From Planoprotostelium fungivorum (lineage: Eukaryota > Evosea > Variosea > Cavosteliida > Cavosteliaceae), in NCBI GenBank assembly GCA_003024175.1, contig MDYQ01000018.1, positions 62,001 through 126,000 on the forward strand: a stretch of 64,000 nucleotides of DNA, read 5' to 3'. Below the pieces are notes generated by a model. That model ran no database searches and was not told the origin of the DNA. It saw nothing but the letters and a program-made list of their open reading frames with translations. This document shows positions 22,601 through 34,554 of this stretch, piece after piece. A program made the translations under genes and the position numbers. The stretch's first letter is position 1; every line of letters starts with the position of its first letter.

Positions 22601-24519
22601 CGTGGGGTACACGAAACGTTTTCCCGCCTTCGGAGTCACCGGGGTGGCCGTTCCCGCCTTTTTCTCTGTGGAGAAGAGATCGTCTAATTGTCCTTCGTCG
22701 ATATCTTCTAGATCATCTGTCGGTGGTAATTCGATCTTCTTCTGTGACGACTGAGTCGAATCGAACTCCAAGAGGGCAAGTGCATCGGTTGATTGTGAAT
22801 CGTCCGGCTGAGAGAGGGATTGAGACCCGTTCGCCTGTACAGATTGAGATGTCTCACGTGACATCGAATGGATCACTCACCTGTGTCTCTTTCGTCTCTT
22901 CTGTCATCATGTTCGTTGCCTTGGCCAGGCTAGCTGCAGAAGGTGGTTTCATCTTCTTACCCCCTCCCGTGGAGAATCCAACCGTGACAGGTACATCCAA
23001 TGTATTCTCTTCCACCTTTTCTTCTCCCTCCTTCATCATGCTCTGTGCCTTGGCCAGACTGGCCGCAGAAGGTGCAATCATCTTCTTCCCCCCTCCCGTG
23101 GAGAATCCAACCGTGATGGCAGGTTGTAGTGGGTCACCCTCGTCCCTCATGATGCTCTTTGCCTTCTCGACACTCTCTGCCGAGGGTGGCTGGATCTTCT
23201 TCCCTCCCCCCGTTGAAAATCCGACCGGTGTCGTTGCATCTAATTCACCGCTGTTCACCTCCGTCATCATGTTCTGAGCCTTCGCCAGACTGGTCGCTGA
23301 CGGTGGCTTCATCTTCTTTCCCCCTGCAGTGGAGAACCCCGTTGACACGAGAGGTGGAGTGTCTGCGTCTTCCTTATCCATCATGCTGCGTGCCTTGGCC
23401 ACACTGGCAGCTGTGGGTGCACTCATCTTCTTTCCTCTTCCGGTGGAGAATCCCACATCGATCGGTACGTCCGTGTCTTCCTTCTGCTTGTCTTCTTGTC
23501 TTCTCGTGGCGTGAGTAGATGATGACGGACTCGAATTCTTTTGGATTGAAGGGTCATCGGTGGTGGGTCCTCCATCTCCTTTGACGCTCTTCAATAGGCC
23601 CTGAGCTTTCGCCAAGCTGGCTGCGGTAGGTGGTTTCAACTTCCTTCCTCCTCCCGTGGAGAAACCGGTCGCGATCGGTGGCACCGCATCTCCGATGTCT
23701 CCCTCCATCATGTTCTGTGCTTTGGCCAGACTGGCAGCTGTCGGTGGGCTCATCTTCTTTCCTCTCCCCGTAGAGAATCCGTTGGTGGTCGGTGTCACTG
23801 TCGCATCGTTCGCATCGACGTCCATCATCATGTTCTGTGCTTTGGCTAGACTGGCCGCCGTGGGTGGGCTCACTCTCTTGCCGCTGCCGGTGGAGAATCC
23901 GACTGCTTTAGGGATCTCTTTCGATACGGGTTCTGAAGTCTCTGTGGAGTCCAGCAGTCCCTGAGCTTTAGCCATGGCTGTTGCAGATGGTGCGGATAAC
24001 TTCTTACCACCACCGGTCGTGAAACCTTGTGGTGTCGTCTCGTTGTGTCGTGGAGAGGTGGTGGTGGTGTCCATGTCTTTATCAGGCGCTGTATGATCAA
24101 GTCACGTGATGCCGATAGATGAAACGAATGGAGGCTCATGAGGTGTCTCACTTGACGATCGTAGTGACTTCTCTGTTCTTTTTGCCTTCATTGGAGTGAC
24201 AGGTGCTGTGTCTGTGTTCTTTTGAATATTAATCCAATTTTTCCACTCACCCTTAAGATTTGATACATGAGAGTCATTCTCGTCCTATAAAAATGCTTTA
24301 GATCCAAAATCATCATTCGATGCTCACTTCATCTAGCAATTTTCTCGCTTTGTTCATATTTTCTGTCGAACGAGAAATCTTCTGTCCTCTTCCAGTTGTT
24401 AAGTCCGCTGTTTGAGTCCCATCACATTCGGCACTTCCATCTCTGTCGTTCTTCGTCTCGTTATTCGTGTTCGTCTTCTTGAATGGAGAAGAGAACGCAG
24501 TGACCTTTCTCCTCTTCAT
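19670..24519 (-). CDS. BRCA2: BRCA2 homologue: RAD51-loading recombination mediator
   Basis: The ATG at 24519 (MKRRKVTAFSS) leads to about ten BRC-type repeats (22.9-24.5 kb), for example GFSTGGGKKMKPPSAASLAK. A Ser/Pro linker follows, then the conserved DNA-binding domain: DPRYISIVWVQNHYRWIVWK and LERSFPQALGNRLV (helical domain and OB1), YEREVERAERSVLRKICERD, KVTDGWYSLNAALDEPLNEQ, APWYAKLGLQRSMTFPVNL, GGMIPCVQVVVQRKYPRLF, a short charged helical insertion in the place of the tower, LTLWRPPEELLSGVNEGQVY, VDVVGCLLYVDKQEGPVSFY and a short acidic tail ending at 19670. The protein should load RAD51 on resected DNA during homologous recombination. The tower-like insertion is short (about 95 residues). 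It is convergent with the sirtuin and divergent from COMMD10 (101 bp between ATGs). Confidence 0.95.
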
Positions 24520-24620
24520 GTTTGTGGGTAGATCATGCGTGTCACACGATTCCCGGAAATTCTTGATGTCATGATAAGATATCTCACAAATGGTCTGATC
24601 TCATCTGATGTCATCTCAAC

Positions 24621-25366
24621 ATGGCTTCAGAGACAAACATCTTTGGCACGAACCAAAGGTTCAAAGACGCCGTAGACCTCATCAACACATTACCTGATGA
24701 CCGTTTTCCATTGGTCCTCGTACGTCTCATACAGAAACTCCATTTGAAGGTGAATGAACGATGAAAGAGTGAAACCTGACGACGGAACAGAACGAAGATC
24801 CGTTTACGACGGCTGAGAAGGAACAATTACAAAATGTCTTCTCATTGAAGGCAGCCGATGTTCAAGCCGTTATTGACTCTTGTTCTTTCATCTTTGAACA
24901 AGCCGCTTATTACGCCGTCAAGTCCGACATATTTGGCTTTCAGCTCGAAAAGTCTGGATTCAGCTCAGGAAAGGTGATTACCCCAACAATCATTTGACTT
25001 CGTCACTCAATCATCTCCACAGGTGAATGCCTTCCAAAACGTCTGGTCAGACGGCGCCAGCGATCTCCTCTCCAGGCTGCGAAAACAGACCCTCATCCCC
25101 CAGCAACTGAGCGACGTCAGCTGGAGGTTCCACATGCAGATGGCTCAGAGCACACTCTCCAAACTGAAGGAGCCTTCCGCTCTCTTCCGCCTCCATCTCA
25201 AGTCCACATCAGGAGAGGAGGTGAGCGAAACAATAAATCATTTTCGACCGACATTTATTCTTCGCAGAGCGACCGGGCGGTCAACTTGGAATTTGGGCGG
25301 GAAGAGCTCTTCAGCTTCTTCACAAAGTTAGAGATGATCCAGGAGCAATTGGACAATCTCGTGTAA
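24621..25366 (+). CDS. COMMD10: COMM-domain protein, COMMD10-like
   Basis: Four exons from the ATG at 24621 to TAA at 25364-25366 give about 200 residues: RFKDAVDLINTLPDDRFPLV, RLIQKLHLK, SCSFIFEQAAYYAVKSD, VNAFQNVWSDGASDL, then the COMM domain (LSDVSWRFHMQMAQSTLSKL, VNLEFGREELFSFFTKLEMI, QEQLDNLV). The order and the LIN..D..RFP.L..R..QKLHLK opening match COMMD10. COMMD proteins form the Commander complex with CCDC22 and CCDC93 and sort endosomal membrane cargo. Convergent with the cyclin gene. Confidence 0.9.
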
Positions 25367-25472
25367 GATAAATGTGACGCTCTACAACGCGTATACCGCT
25401 TTTATTTCGATGCTTTCGCTTCACCGTCTACAATCGTGTAGACGAACGTATGTATGTACAAATGAAAATAGA

Positions 25473-26835
25473 TTATTGCCAGGGGAGGGAGGAGACAACG
25501 ATGTCACCCGTGAGAAACTTGGAATACTTCTTGTCTACCGATTTGTAGACGTGAGGTTGGTTGATGCAGTCGGCCAGCCTCATGATGCAGAGCTTGAACT
25601 CGGGTATGGCGAAGCTGTAGCCGGTGTACTGCTGAAGTGAAATGTTCTGTCGATGTCAGAAGTGTCGTCCTCTAAAGCGACACCCACCCATGCGTGACGT
25701 GCGATGGTGTGCATGGAGATGCACAAGATGGCCGCAGCCAACATGGAAGGAAGGTATCTAAGATACTCAAAGTCCAACAGAGTCATCTCGCTGAGATACT
25801 AGAGACAGTTACATCTCTGTGATGGTGCATCACATGATCTCACGTGGCAAAAGTTCTCTACGGTTTGGTCTCCGTCGCAGAAGCCCGCAGCAGTCAAGTA
25901 TCTCTTCAAGAAACACTTTACGGTGGGGGTCACGAGCTTGAACTTGAGTTCGTTGAGGATCTTGACTTCCATGGCGAAGATCTGCACGGAATGAGATGCA
26001 AGATGGAAGGGAGTCAATGTCACCTCCTGTTTGGTGTAGCAGTTGTCCGAGATGAAGATGAAGTCTTCGACGGAGGGAGGCCAGACTTCCTCGAACTTGG
26101 CCGCGATCATCATGCAGGTGACGCCCAGGAGTTGTAACTTGGACTTCGGTACAGATTGAGTGGAGAGGAACCGATCGATATAGTTGACGGCTAAGAAAAG
26201 AGTTTCCGAGTTGAGTTTGAACTCGATGGCAACTTCCACTAGCCAGTCGATCAAGATGGATCTCATCTTCGGGGTAAGCTCCTGATGGACGGCCGATGGA
26301 AGATAGAACTTGGGCTGATACTGGATCTCGCTGCGGAGAGTGTTTCTGTAGATATCGGCAGAGTATTGCTGGCTGTAGAAGAGGTCTTGTTCGGTAACCT
26401 CTGGCTCGCTGCTGTCCATAGGGTCGAAATATTCTATAAAAGGGTTAGGAACATGGCTACGGACGAAGTCTTTCAGTTCTCTTACCCTCGTTTGTGGGAT
26501 CGACCATCGAATCATCGGATGATTGGGATGAATGCGCCGATGTTCGCTTATTAGCAGATGGAGGACCATTTCGTGTTTGACTACGAGTGGTTCGTGAAAC
26601 GGATTGTACGGTCTTTGTGGCGCTCCTCTTTCCCTGTCGATACCATTTAGAATCGGACTGATACAATGCAAGCGATTCAAGAATGGCTGACCTTAGTGGT
26701 CTTCCCAATGCTTCGGTTGGATATATCTTGCAGAGCTGGACGTTTTCCTTTTTCTCCAGAGACGGCGCCTCTCTTCTTCCTGCTATCCTGACCTTTCGAC
26801 TCTGATTTGTTCCCAGGAGGAGTCTGGTTGTTCAT
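25473..26835 (-). CDS. A-type mitotic cyclin
   Basis: The ATG at 26835 starts MNNQTPPGNKSESK; TAA is at 25473. The N-terminus carries a textbook destruction box, RPALQDISN. The cyclin N box reads MRSILIDWLVEVAIEFKL, LAVNYIDRFLSTQSV, KLQLLGVTCMMIAAKFEEVW and VEDFIFISDNCYTKQE. The C box follows (ILNELKFKLVTPTVKCFLKR, LLDFEYLRYLPSMLAAAI). MR.IL.DWLVEV and KFEE are cyclin signatures; LAVNYIDRFLS favours cyclin A over B. About 400 residues, a CDK partner degraded through APC/C. The head-to-head gene is RECQL4, and the shared 327-bp promoter holds two E2F-like sites. Confidence 0.92.
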
Positions 26836-27162
26836 GTTGACGACTTAAAGAGCTAGAACTGTTCGTGTCGGCGTAAAAGATAATACACACAAGAATGGCA
26901 TCTCCGAAGGCGGGAAAATGAATTCAAAGATCTTTCTTCAATTTGAAGTTTGAATCACCCGGGAGAATTTCAACTCGCAGATTCGCAGAAAAATTCCCGC
27001 CAAAAAATTCAGACTTGCCGCATCACTCTATGAGCACCTGATCTAGGGTCCCTTCTTACTGACAATAACACAGGTACAAATCGGTGAGTCGCATCATCAT
27101 TCGTTGTGATGATGTTTGTACATGTGGTGATTGATTGACTGATTCTGCAACAGACTTCTGGA
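26836..27162. promoter_or_regulatory. Bidirectional promoter between cyclin A and RECQL4
   Basis: This 327-bp interval separates two divergent ATGs. It contains GGCGGGAAA (26909-26917) and TTCCCGCCAAA (26994-27004), both strong matches to the E2F/DP consensus TTTSSCGC/GGCGGGAA, in opposite orientations. S-phase co-regulation of a cyclin and a replication helicase would fit. A GTGAGTCG donor at about 27083 with acceptor CAACAG at 27153 may be a 5'-UTR intron of RECQL4. Confidence 0.6.
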
Positions 27163-30100
27163 ATGGCAGAAGTCAATCAAAACAAGATGAAGGAAGAATT
27201 GAATTCTTGTCTTCTCGAAATCAAGAAATGGGAGACGTCTTGGAAGAAATCACACGACGGTGTCGCACCCACGAAAGCCGACATCATCAGCGCTTCTATG
27301 CGTAAGTCTCATCGATCGTCGCATCTCTAATCGACCTTCATCAGAAGCGAAATACACACACTACAAGCGATTGAAGAAGGAGTTGAGTGCGAAACCTAAA
27401 TCAACGAAGCCAAAGGCACACGTCTCCACACCTCACACCATCGACTCCACCTCTGAAGACTCCATCCCCAAGGAAGAGAGAGTGAGCCCACCGCACTTCC
27501 AACACCGTTTGACTTGTGGCACAGCCGGTCCAGTCCTTTCTCAACTTCACGGACATGTACAGGAACAGTGTCGGCAGAAAATCTTCTCATGCACCAATTC
27601 AAAACCCTCGCGAGCCTCTGGCCAGAAAGTGAGTGTCAACTCGAACAGGAATCATCATCCCATCTCCATCATCTGACGTCATTGCGCAGGCTCATCAGTG
27701 CCACGAAAGAGATCGTGTTGAGTAGTGCACCTCCACCCACTCGAAACAAGACGGAGAAGAGAGTCACATTCGACGCCTCCGCCGCAGCTGACGACGAGAA
27801 ACCGAAAGAGAAGACGAAGAAGGTGTGCGATCTACGGACACGAACAGACGATCCACTTCTCGTATCCCCACACACAAACCATCTACCATCACACAGACAA
27901 CCACGAAAAAATCTGATATCATGTAGGAGGAGACCCCACAGAAGAGCGTTGTAGAAGAGGTCCCCATGGACATCACTCCCCCACAGGTGAGCGATGAACA
28001 TCGAAGAGATATTAACTATGTGTGCAGGAGAATGCGGAGAACCGTGTGAATCAGAGTCAGCTGACGGATGCCTCCGTGGGCCACTTTTCCTTCTTTCACA
28101 AGAGACCATCGGGTTCCTTCCGTTTACCCAAAAATATCTTTCGACTGGATGTCAATCCATTCGAAGACGTGAGTCGATGACGTGTGATGACGTCACGTGA
28201 CGTCACGCAGATCCAGCAGAGGTGCACTAAGGAGACCAAAGAGTTGGAACAACAGCAGCAGAAGAAGCAGACGGAATTCTTGAGAAAGCAGAGACAGAAG
28301 CAGGCCATAGAAGAGATCACTCGCGCTCAAGAGGTGACATCTCATGCAGTTCTCATCGAAATCTCACAGAAATCTCAGCAAGAAGAAGAGGAAGAAGGAG
28401 AAGATGACATGGACGAGCTAGCCAACATGTACGGCGTGTCGACACCCGCGAAAACGTCGACACCCGCTCCCTCCACCCCCAATGTTCCCGCCAAAACCAT
28501 GACCGAGAACCTCATCTCTTCTTCCCTCAGCGGTAGCTTCACCGGTAAGAGGAACAACTTTGTGAGAATGAAGACACAGGCCAACAAGAGTGGTAACGGT
28601 AGGAGAGTCAAGGCGAAGCTCGTGAAAGAGTGAGTTTGACCCTCTACAACGTTGTAGATGACGACCCTCAGTCTCCACGTGCGGTCGAATTACGACGGAG
28701 GGCTCGTGGTCAATACGGTGGAGAATCCGTTCTACAACGATGAAGCGACGGCACAGACGCAGGCCAGCACTTCCTCCCTCTTCAACGTCTACAGCCACAC
28801 ACAAGAAGAAGAAGAGATGCTCCTCGAAGACGAAGAGGTGAACGAATTGGGACGTCCCAATCTCATCTGTCACAGGACATCGTGGAGACCGAAAACGGAA
28901 CACAGATCGATACCTGTGAGTGGCACTTTTTTCTCGAAGTTGAATGCAATCAGATGATGAAGATGCGATGGAGTTGGACAATCTGACAGAAGAAGACCTT
29001 TGGAATGCAGCGGGACCCTCTTCCGAACAGATCCACACTGTGTTGAGAGACAGCTTCGGTTTCGATGGGTGAGAGTCTCTTCACTTGACGTCGTCTCATC
29101 GAAATGGAAGATTCCGCCCGGGCCAAGAAGAAGCCATCTCGCGGATACTTCGGCACCAGTCGTCCCTCCTCATCATTCCCACCGGTTCGGGCAAATCTCT
29201 GTGTTACCAGCTTCCGGCCTTGATGAGCCCACAGAACAGCATCGTCTTGGTCATATCACCTCTACTGTCACTCATGCAAGACCAGATGGACAACTTACCT
29301 ACCTGTCTAACCGGTGTGTCTATGTCAGGGGAGAAATCGGTGAGAAGTCATCTGACAGGTCACGTGACTGACTCATTCGCAGAAATCAGAAACCGACACG
29401 ATCGAGCGCGAGATCCGCAACGGCAGAGTCAAGGTGAATCGAAATCTCCGCGAAATTTCACACTCACCAGATCGTCTTCATTTCCCCGGAAAAATTCGTC
29501 TCCCCGAATTTTCTGCGAAAACTCTCCACCTTCCCTCCCATCTCCTTCATCTGCGTCGACGAGGCCCACTGCATCTCCGAGTGGTCCCACAACTTTAGAA
29601 CGTCTTACATGAGGTTGGGTGACGTCATCGAAAAGTTGAAAGTCAAGACGGTCCTCGCCCTCACGGCCACGGCCACGAAGAGAACAGAGACAGACATCTC
29701 AAAGTGTCTCCGTATCTCTTCAGAGAACGTCCTGCGGTTCTCTTCGATTCGGTGAAAAATGTTCCTCCCAACCGTTCTGACTCGTTGTAGATCGAATCTG
29801 AAGATCGCCGTCTCGTGCGAGAAGGACAAGATGGCGGCACTCACGAAGAAGTTGCAGAAGGGGCCGCTGTCACAGGGGTCGGTCATTGTCTACACGATGT
29901 TACAGAAGCAGGCTGATGAAGTGGCCGAGCACTTGCTGAGAAACAACGTCGAGGCAGTCAGCTACCACGCCGGAAAGCACGACTCCGAGGTGGAATTCGG
30001 TGGAAATTTCCTGCTGAATCACGTGACAGAGGAAGAAAGTTCAGAGAATGTTCATGACGGACAGAGTCAGGGTCGTCGTGGCAACGGTGGCCTTTGGTAT

Positions 30101-31577
30101 GGGTTTAGACAAGCCTGACGTGAGGTCGGTCATTCACTATTCCCTGCCCAAGAGCATAGAGAATTACATCCAAGAGATCGGTGAGATTGACCGTCTACAA
30201 CGTTGTAGATAACGAGGGGGTAGGAAGGGCGGGAAGAGATGGAAAGGAATCCATCTGTCACCTCTTCCTCCACGAAGACGACTACCTCAAGGTGAAATTT
30301 CCCGGAATCTTCCGTCTACAACCCGCCAACTCTTTTCAGACGCGAAGTCTGGCCTACGGAGATAACGTGGATTATTCCACCATCAAACAGATCTTAGAGA
30401 AGATCTTCTCGACACAATCACCAGTTGGAAGGTTCCAATCTCTACCTGTGGACACCATGGAGGCCACCTTTGACGTCAAGAAGGAAGTCATCTTCACCCT
30501 CTTGTCCTTCTTGGAGATGCAAGGCTACATCACCACTCTACCTTGTATCCTTACCGAAACGTCTCACCATCGTCATCAGATGCAGATGATGCCGATGATG
30601 AAAGACTTTGTTCCTTGACGATGGACAGCGCAGTTTGTGACGGTAGATATCAGTTTCTACAAGACTGAGGCGGTTCAGTTGGCGGGAAAGAATAAATTGA
30701 TCGAGTTTGCGGTGAAGGGGAAGAAGGGAAGCAAGGGGAGATACACCTTCGACCTCATGGAGGCATGCAACGAGTTCAAGGCCGACGTCCATCAGATCAT
30801 GATGGAGTTGCAGAAACTCAAGGTATTCATCCATCTTCTGATATTGCATCATGTTGCAGTGACTCATCTTCTTTAGAACGAAGAGAAGGAGATCACCTTC
30901 GAGCAGCGAAATCCCGCCTTCTGTCTTCAGATATTGAAGAAACCGAAAGACATCGCGCAGCTATCACAGCAGATGATCGAGAAGACGGATGCATTAGAGA
31001 AGACGAAAGTATACAAGGTGGGTTCGCAGGTGTCTCTCGAGGCTAATAGATTACAGGTGGATGCCGTTTACAGTTGTCTGGCCTCGGCCACGGCAGAAGA
31101 GCCCGGACTCCAAGGTGATCCATCATCATATGATCCCGATGATGATTGACCATCACGCCAGCGAGGAAGATCCAGGCAGACACGGACAGATATTTCTCGG
31201 AAACGGAGGAGACACCGAAGGAGATTCCACCTCTCTCTCAAAAGTACGAGTCCCACAAGTGAGACATCTCATCATCATCACGATGGCATTTGATGGAGAG
31301 CAGTGCCTTCTTAAAGTCAGACGCACGTGCCTTCTTGAGAGACTTTTACGGAGACACCGTCACGACCGGTAGACAGGCAGCCAGGATCTTCCACGGTCTA
31401 TCATCTCCCTCTTTTCCCGCCAATGTTTGGGCGGGAACGGCCAAGATGGTGTGGGGTAAACACACGGGCACTGATTTCTTGGAACTCGTGAAGATGTTCA
31501 GAGATGAGATGTGTAACATAAGGGGCAAGGACAGGTCGTCCATCATGAGAGACGGTCCATCACGTTACGATGAATAA
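27163..31577 (+). CDS. RECQL4: RECQL4: Sld2-like N-terminus plus RecQ helicase
   Basis: One spliced gene from the ATG at 27163 to TAA at 31577. The N-terminus is Sld2/DRC1-like ([32 protein letters not shown]). A Ser/Pro-rich linker is followed by [17 protein letters not shown], matching the RECQL4 NFVRLN block. The helicase core has [28 protein letters not shown] (Walker A), [18 protein letters not shown] (DEAH), [46 protein letters not shown] and [18 protein letters not shown]. The RECQL4-type C-terminus includes [20 protein letters not shown]. Family role: origin firing (Sld2 function) and repair. Many introns carry the TCTACAACG motif, including the 43-nt intron at 30181-30223 that splits EIG/RAGRDG. 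Intron 30545-30628 is U12-type. Confidence 0.95.
28630..28671 (+). repeat. 42-nt palindrome-cored intron in RECQL4
   Basis: The intron starts GTGAGTTTGA and ends CCCTCAG, with a central palindrome CTACAACGTTGTAG extended on one side to GTAGATG. The self-complementary core fills about 40 percent of the intron. Confidence 0.8.
30181..30223 (+). repeat. 43-nt palindrome-cored intron in RECQL4 motif VI
   Basis: The intron starts GTGAGATTGA and ends GGGGGTAG, with TCTACAACGTTGTAGA (16 nt, perfect palindrome) at its centre. Splicing it out restores the invariant helicase sequence QEIGRAGRDG, so the boundaries are secure. Confidence 0.9.
30545..30628 (+). other. U12-type GT-AG intron in RECQL4
   Basis: Donor GTATCCTTA matches RTATCCTTT at eight of nine positions. 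The branch sequence TTCCTTGAC is a perfect consensus, 10 nt before acceptor GATGGACAG. Only this acceptor keeps the frame ([18 protein letters not shown]); the next CAG downstream gives an early stop. Confidence 0.88.
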
Positions 31578-32034
31578 AAGAGTGTCTTTGGACGAATCAT
31601 CCATTCGAGGTCACACGTGCCTTATTTGAATGTCTTTTGATTCGTTTATTTACCCATCTACAAAGCCCCGTGTCTCTCGATGATGGTAACATGATGAGAG
31701 ATCAACTCTCTTGAGTGATAGACAACCAAAATCTATCGATGTCCATTTGTATCTCCAAGTCTATGAAGCCGCAGTGGCTTCACGACGCTCGATGAAGCTT
31801 CATCTCGAGAAAAACAACAATCATCCACACTATTTTTCGAAACCTTCTTTAGAGGTTGACTCGTGCACGTAAGCGAGTCTCATGCACGGGTCCATCCTCT
31901 CTTCTGACGTTCGCCAGAAATGTGGGGGAAATTTGGGAAACAGCCTAGAAAAAGCAAAGAAGAAGGCTAAATTTTCAGTTGGGCTCACAATTTTCATTGT
32001 TTCAGTTTCTAGCAAACGCACAACACACACCAAC
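31578..32034. other. 450-bp intergenic stretch before the kinase gene
   Basis: It lies between the RECQL4 stop and the preferred kinase ATG. It is AT-richer than its surroundings, with a short stem GACTCG...CGAGTC near 31858-31880. An open frame upstream of and in phase with the kinase ATG begins at 31882, so part may be coding or 5' leader. No separate gene is seen. Confidence 0.4.
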
Positions 32035-34554
32035 ATGAACGTCTATAGAATCACACTCAACGTCCTCTACTTCATCGTATATCTCATGGTCTTCTGTCTC
32101 GAGCTCCTTGGCGTGAGGATCAGCAGTGCGATCAAGTCCAATGAGGCCACGGCCTCAGATGCTTCTACCGAACAAGTCGTAGAGGCTAAGTCCACCCTCC
32201 TGGAGACATCCCTGGAAGATGGCAACTCAATGATCCCGGATCAGACTCAGGATGAACCTGTCCAAGAGAATGCTCAGGTAAGACCACCACCAACATCCAC
32301 AACTACTCACACGAACAACAGGGAGACTCACCTTTGGTATCTTCCAAAGACATGCAGAACACCGAAGATCATATGGTTCGTCCTCTTAACTTCTAACGTC
32401 TCGTATCTAACTGTGCCGCAGGTACCCACCCCGGAGAGCTCCCATGCCCTCCAAATCGAACTGAAGAGGACCGAAGACATGTTTGACTTCGTCACCAGAC
32501 TCTTCTTGACCGAGAAGGAAGGACATGCACAGACACGCCTCATGCTCTCTGATATGACGGCTCGTTACGAAGCACTCTCCAAACTTCTCGAAGAGCATCT
32601 CCAAGCAGCTCAATCCCAGGAGGAAAGAGAGAAACCCCACCAACAGATCATCGAAGAACCCTCCGATCTGGACAGCTCTCATATCGAACCTCATGCGAAT
32701 GAGACACTTACCAACGAGACTTTAGAAGTCCCTACCACGGAAGACCTCCCTCCTGCTCACATCGTAGACGGAGACAACTCTGAAGCCCAGGAGGTACGGC
32801 TCGTCCGTGGACTTCGCATCTTCTAACGACCACAGGTTGACAGCTGCGAGGCACAGCCGACCCTCACCTCTCCGGACAGTCAGGCACAAGGAAATGAGGA
32901 GAGAGCTGTCATCGAAGAGGTAAGACGTCACACCGAGAGGAACACGATCTCACATCTCGCGACAGGAACCACGCGAAGATGAAGCACCACCTGAGAGAGA
33001 GGAGGTAGAACCGACCGATTCTGTTCCGATCCAAGAGCAGCCTGAGATCGAATGTGATTCGATCCATCCAGCACCAGACCTGGAGGCAGCCAACAAGAAC
33101 CACAGCGAAGAAGAACATCCGGAAGGATCATCTGACGAGGTGATACTTCCGTTTCTAGCCGTAACTGACGTCTTCACAGTCCATCATACTGGAGGAACCT
33201 CCCTCGAAGGACTTCGACATCCGACACGTGAAGACGGATAATGTTCTCATCAAGACCGAATCAGAACACCTCCATTACCTCGTGATGGATGGAAAGGAGG
33301 TCGCCAAGATCGAAAACACGCTCAACATATGGACCATCGAGAGCATGTGAAGAGAAATCATCGCGTGATGAAACTGAAGAGACACAGGAAGGTCCAAGGC
33401 TACACTCTCTTGTGCCAAAGAGAGGTAGTCCACTGCGATGTCCTCACGAGCCACACCGCTTACATCATCGTCGATGAGAAGAGAAAAGGTGATGTCTCTC
33501 CACCATGCGAGACTGATGGACACAGAGAGGGGCAGAGTGAACATGGGAAGGGTAGAATGGACGGAGGGCATCAACTACAAGTTTAGAAAGGTCATCGCAA
33601 GAGGCGGCTATGCCATCATTGTGGAGGGTTGGCAATCTGATCGAGTCTACGCCATCAAGTTGGACCGTTCTGGTGCAGACGAGAGGTAGTCCATCATCAT
33701 CATCACCTTTCAGATCTGACAGAGTACAGCGAGGCACGCATCTCTATGGGCATGTCCAAGAATGAAGTGTCGAGAGCTGGAGTCATCTCCACGAAGGAAG
33801 TCTTCAGCATCAGAGACATCACCGAGAAGGAAGACGACGTCATGGTGTCCGTGATGGAAAGGTGAACCTCATCTCATCAACCTCATCATCTGAACCGTCT
33901 CAGGGCCGATTGCACGCTCGACCATTTCATTCGAGAGAGATCGAGCACTTTTAGAATCCAGCAAGTCATGCAGCAGCTGGCCGAGGCCGTCCAAGGCATT
34001 CACAAGGGAAAGGTCATTCACTTGGACCTCAGGGTAAGAACGAGAGACAATGTCCACTGACCTCCACAGAGCAGCAACATCTTGATGGTGAGAGACAAGC
34101 CCAAGATAGCAGATTGGGGCCTGGCAAGGTACATCTCTCAAGAGTGGATCTACGTTGGAAGCGGAACACCGGCCTACTCTGCACCCGAAGTCCTCTTGAA
34201 AGAAGACGAAGGAAATGCCTCTGATGTCTATTCTCTCGCCTGCATCTTCTACGAGATCCTCTTGGGAGGTGAGATGATGATGAAGATGAGAACACATGGA
34301 CTCAACGGAAGACAGAGACGATGGAGGAGGTACCTGAGAGGGCGATGAAGCAGGAGAAGACGTTCAACGATGCCATCTGGCAGAGGTTGAAGAAGGTCAA
34401 TGACTATGGCATGAGACTCCTCCTGAGCAGGTGAGAGGGCAAGGAAGGTATGAGAATGACATGTTGCAGGATGATGAGTCGCCAACCCAGATCGAGACCC
34501 TCCATAGAGTCGGTGGTAAACACGCTGAAGGGACTGAGAGGTAATACGAAGTAA
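32035..34554 (+). CDS. Membrane-anchored protein kinase with long acidic stalk
   Basis: I prefer the ATG at 32035 because it opens directly into a signal anchor (NVLYFIVYLMVFCLELLGV); an in-frame ATG at 31882 is an alternative. After the anchor come about 300 Glu/Pro/Ser-rich residues with a helical part (EHLQAAQSQEEREKPHQQ). The kinase domain follows: GGYAII (glycine loop), YAIKLDRSG (ATP lysine), KVIHLDLRSSNILM (catalytic loop, HLD in place of HRD), KIADWGLARY (DWG in place of DFG), GTPAYSAPEVLL and ASDVYSLACIFYEILLG. It ends RGNTK and TAA at 34554. Catalytic Asp, Lys and metal Asp are present, so activity is likely, of the non-RD type. Splice sites at about 33353 and 33490 were set by frame. 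Confidence 0.82.

Noticed and set aside
28418-29038. 206-codon minus-strand ORF under RECQL4
   Set aside because: The plus strand here encodes RECQL4 linker exons with consistent splice sites; the antisense frame has no recognisable domain.
31850-31895. Possible tRNA or small RNA stem (GACTCG...CGAGTC)
   Set aside because: No cloverleaf, A-box or B-box could be made; a 6-bp stem is expected by chance.
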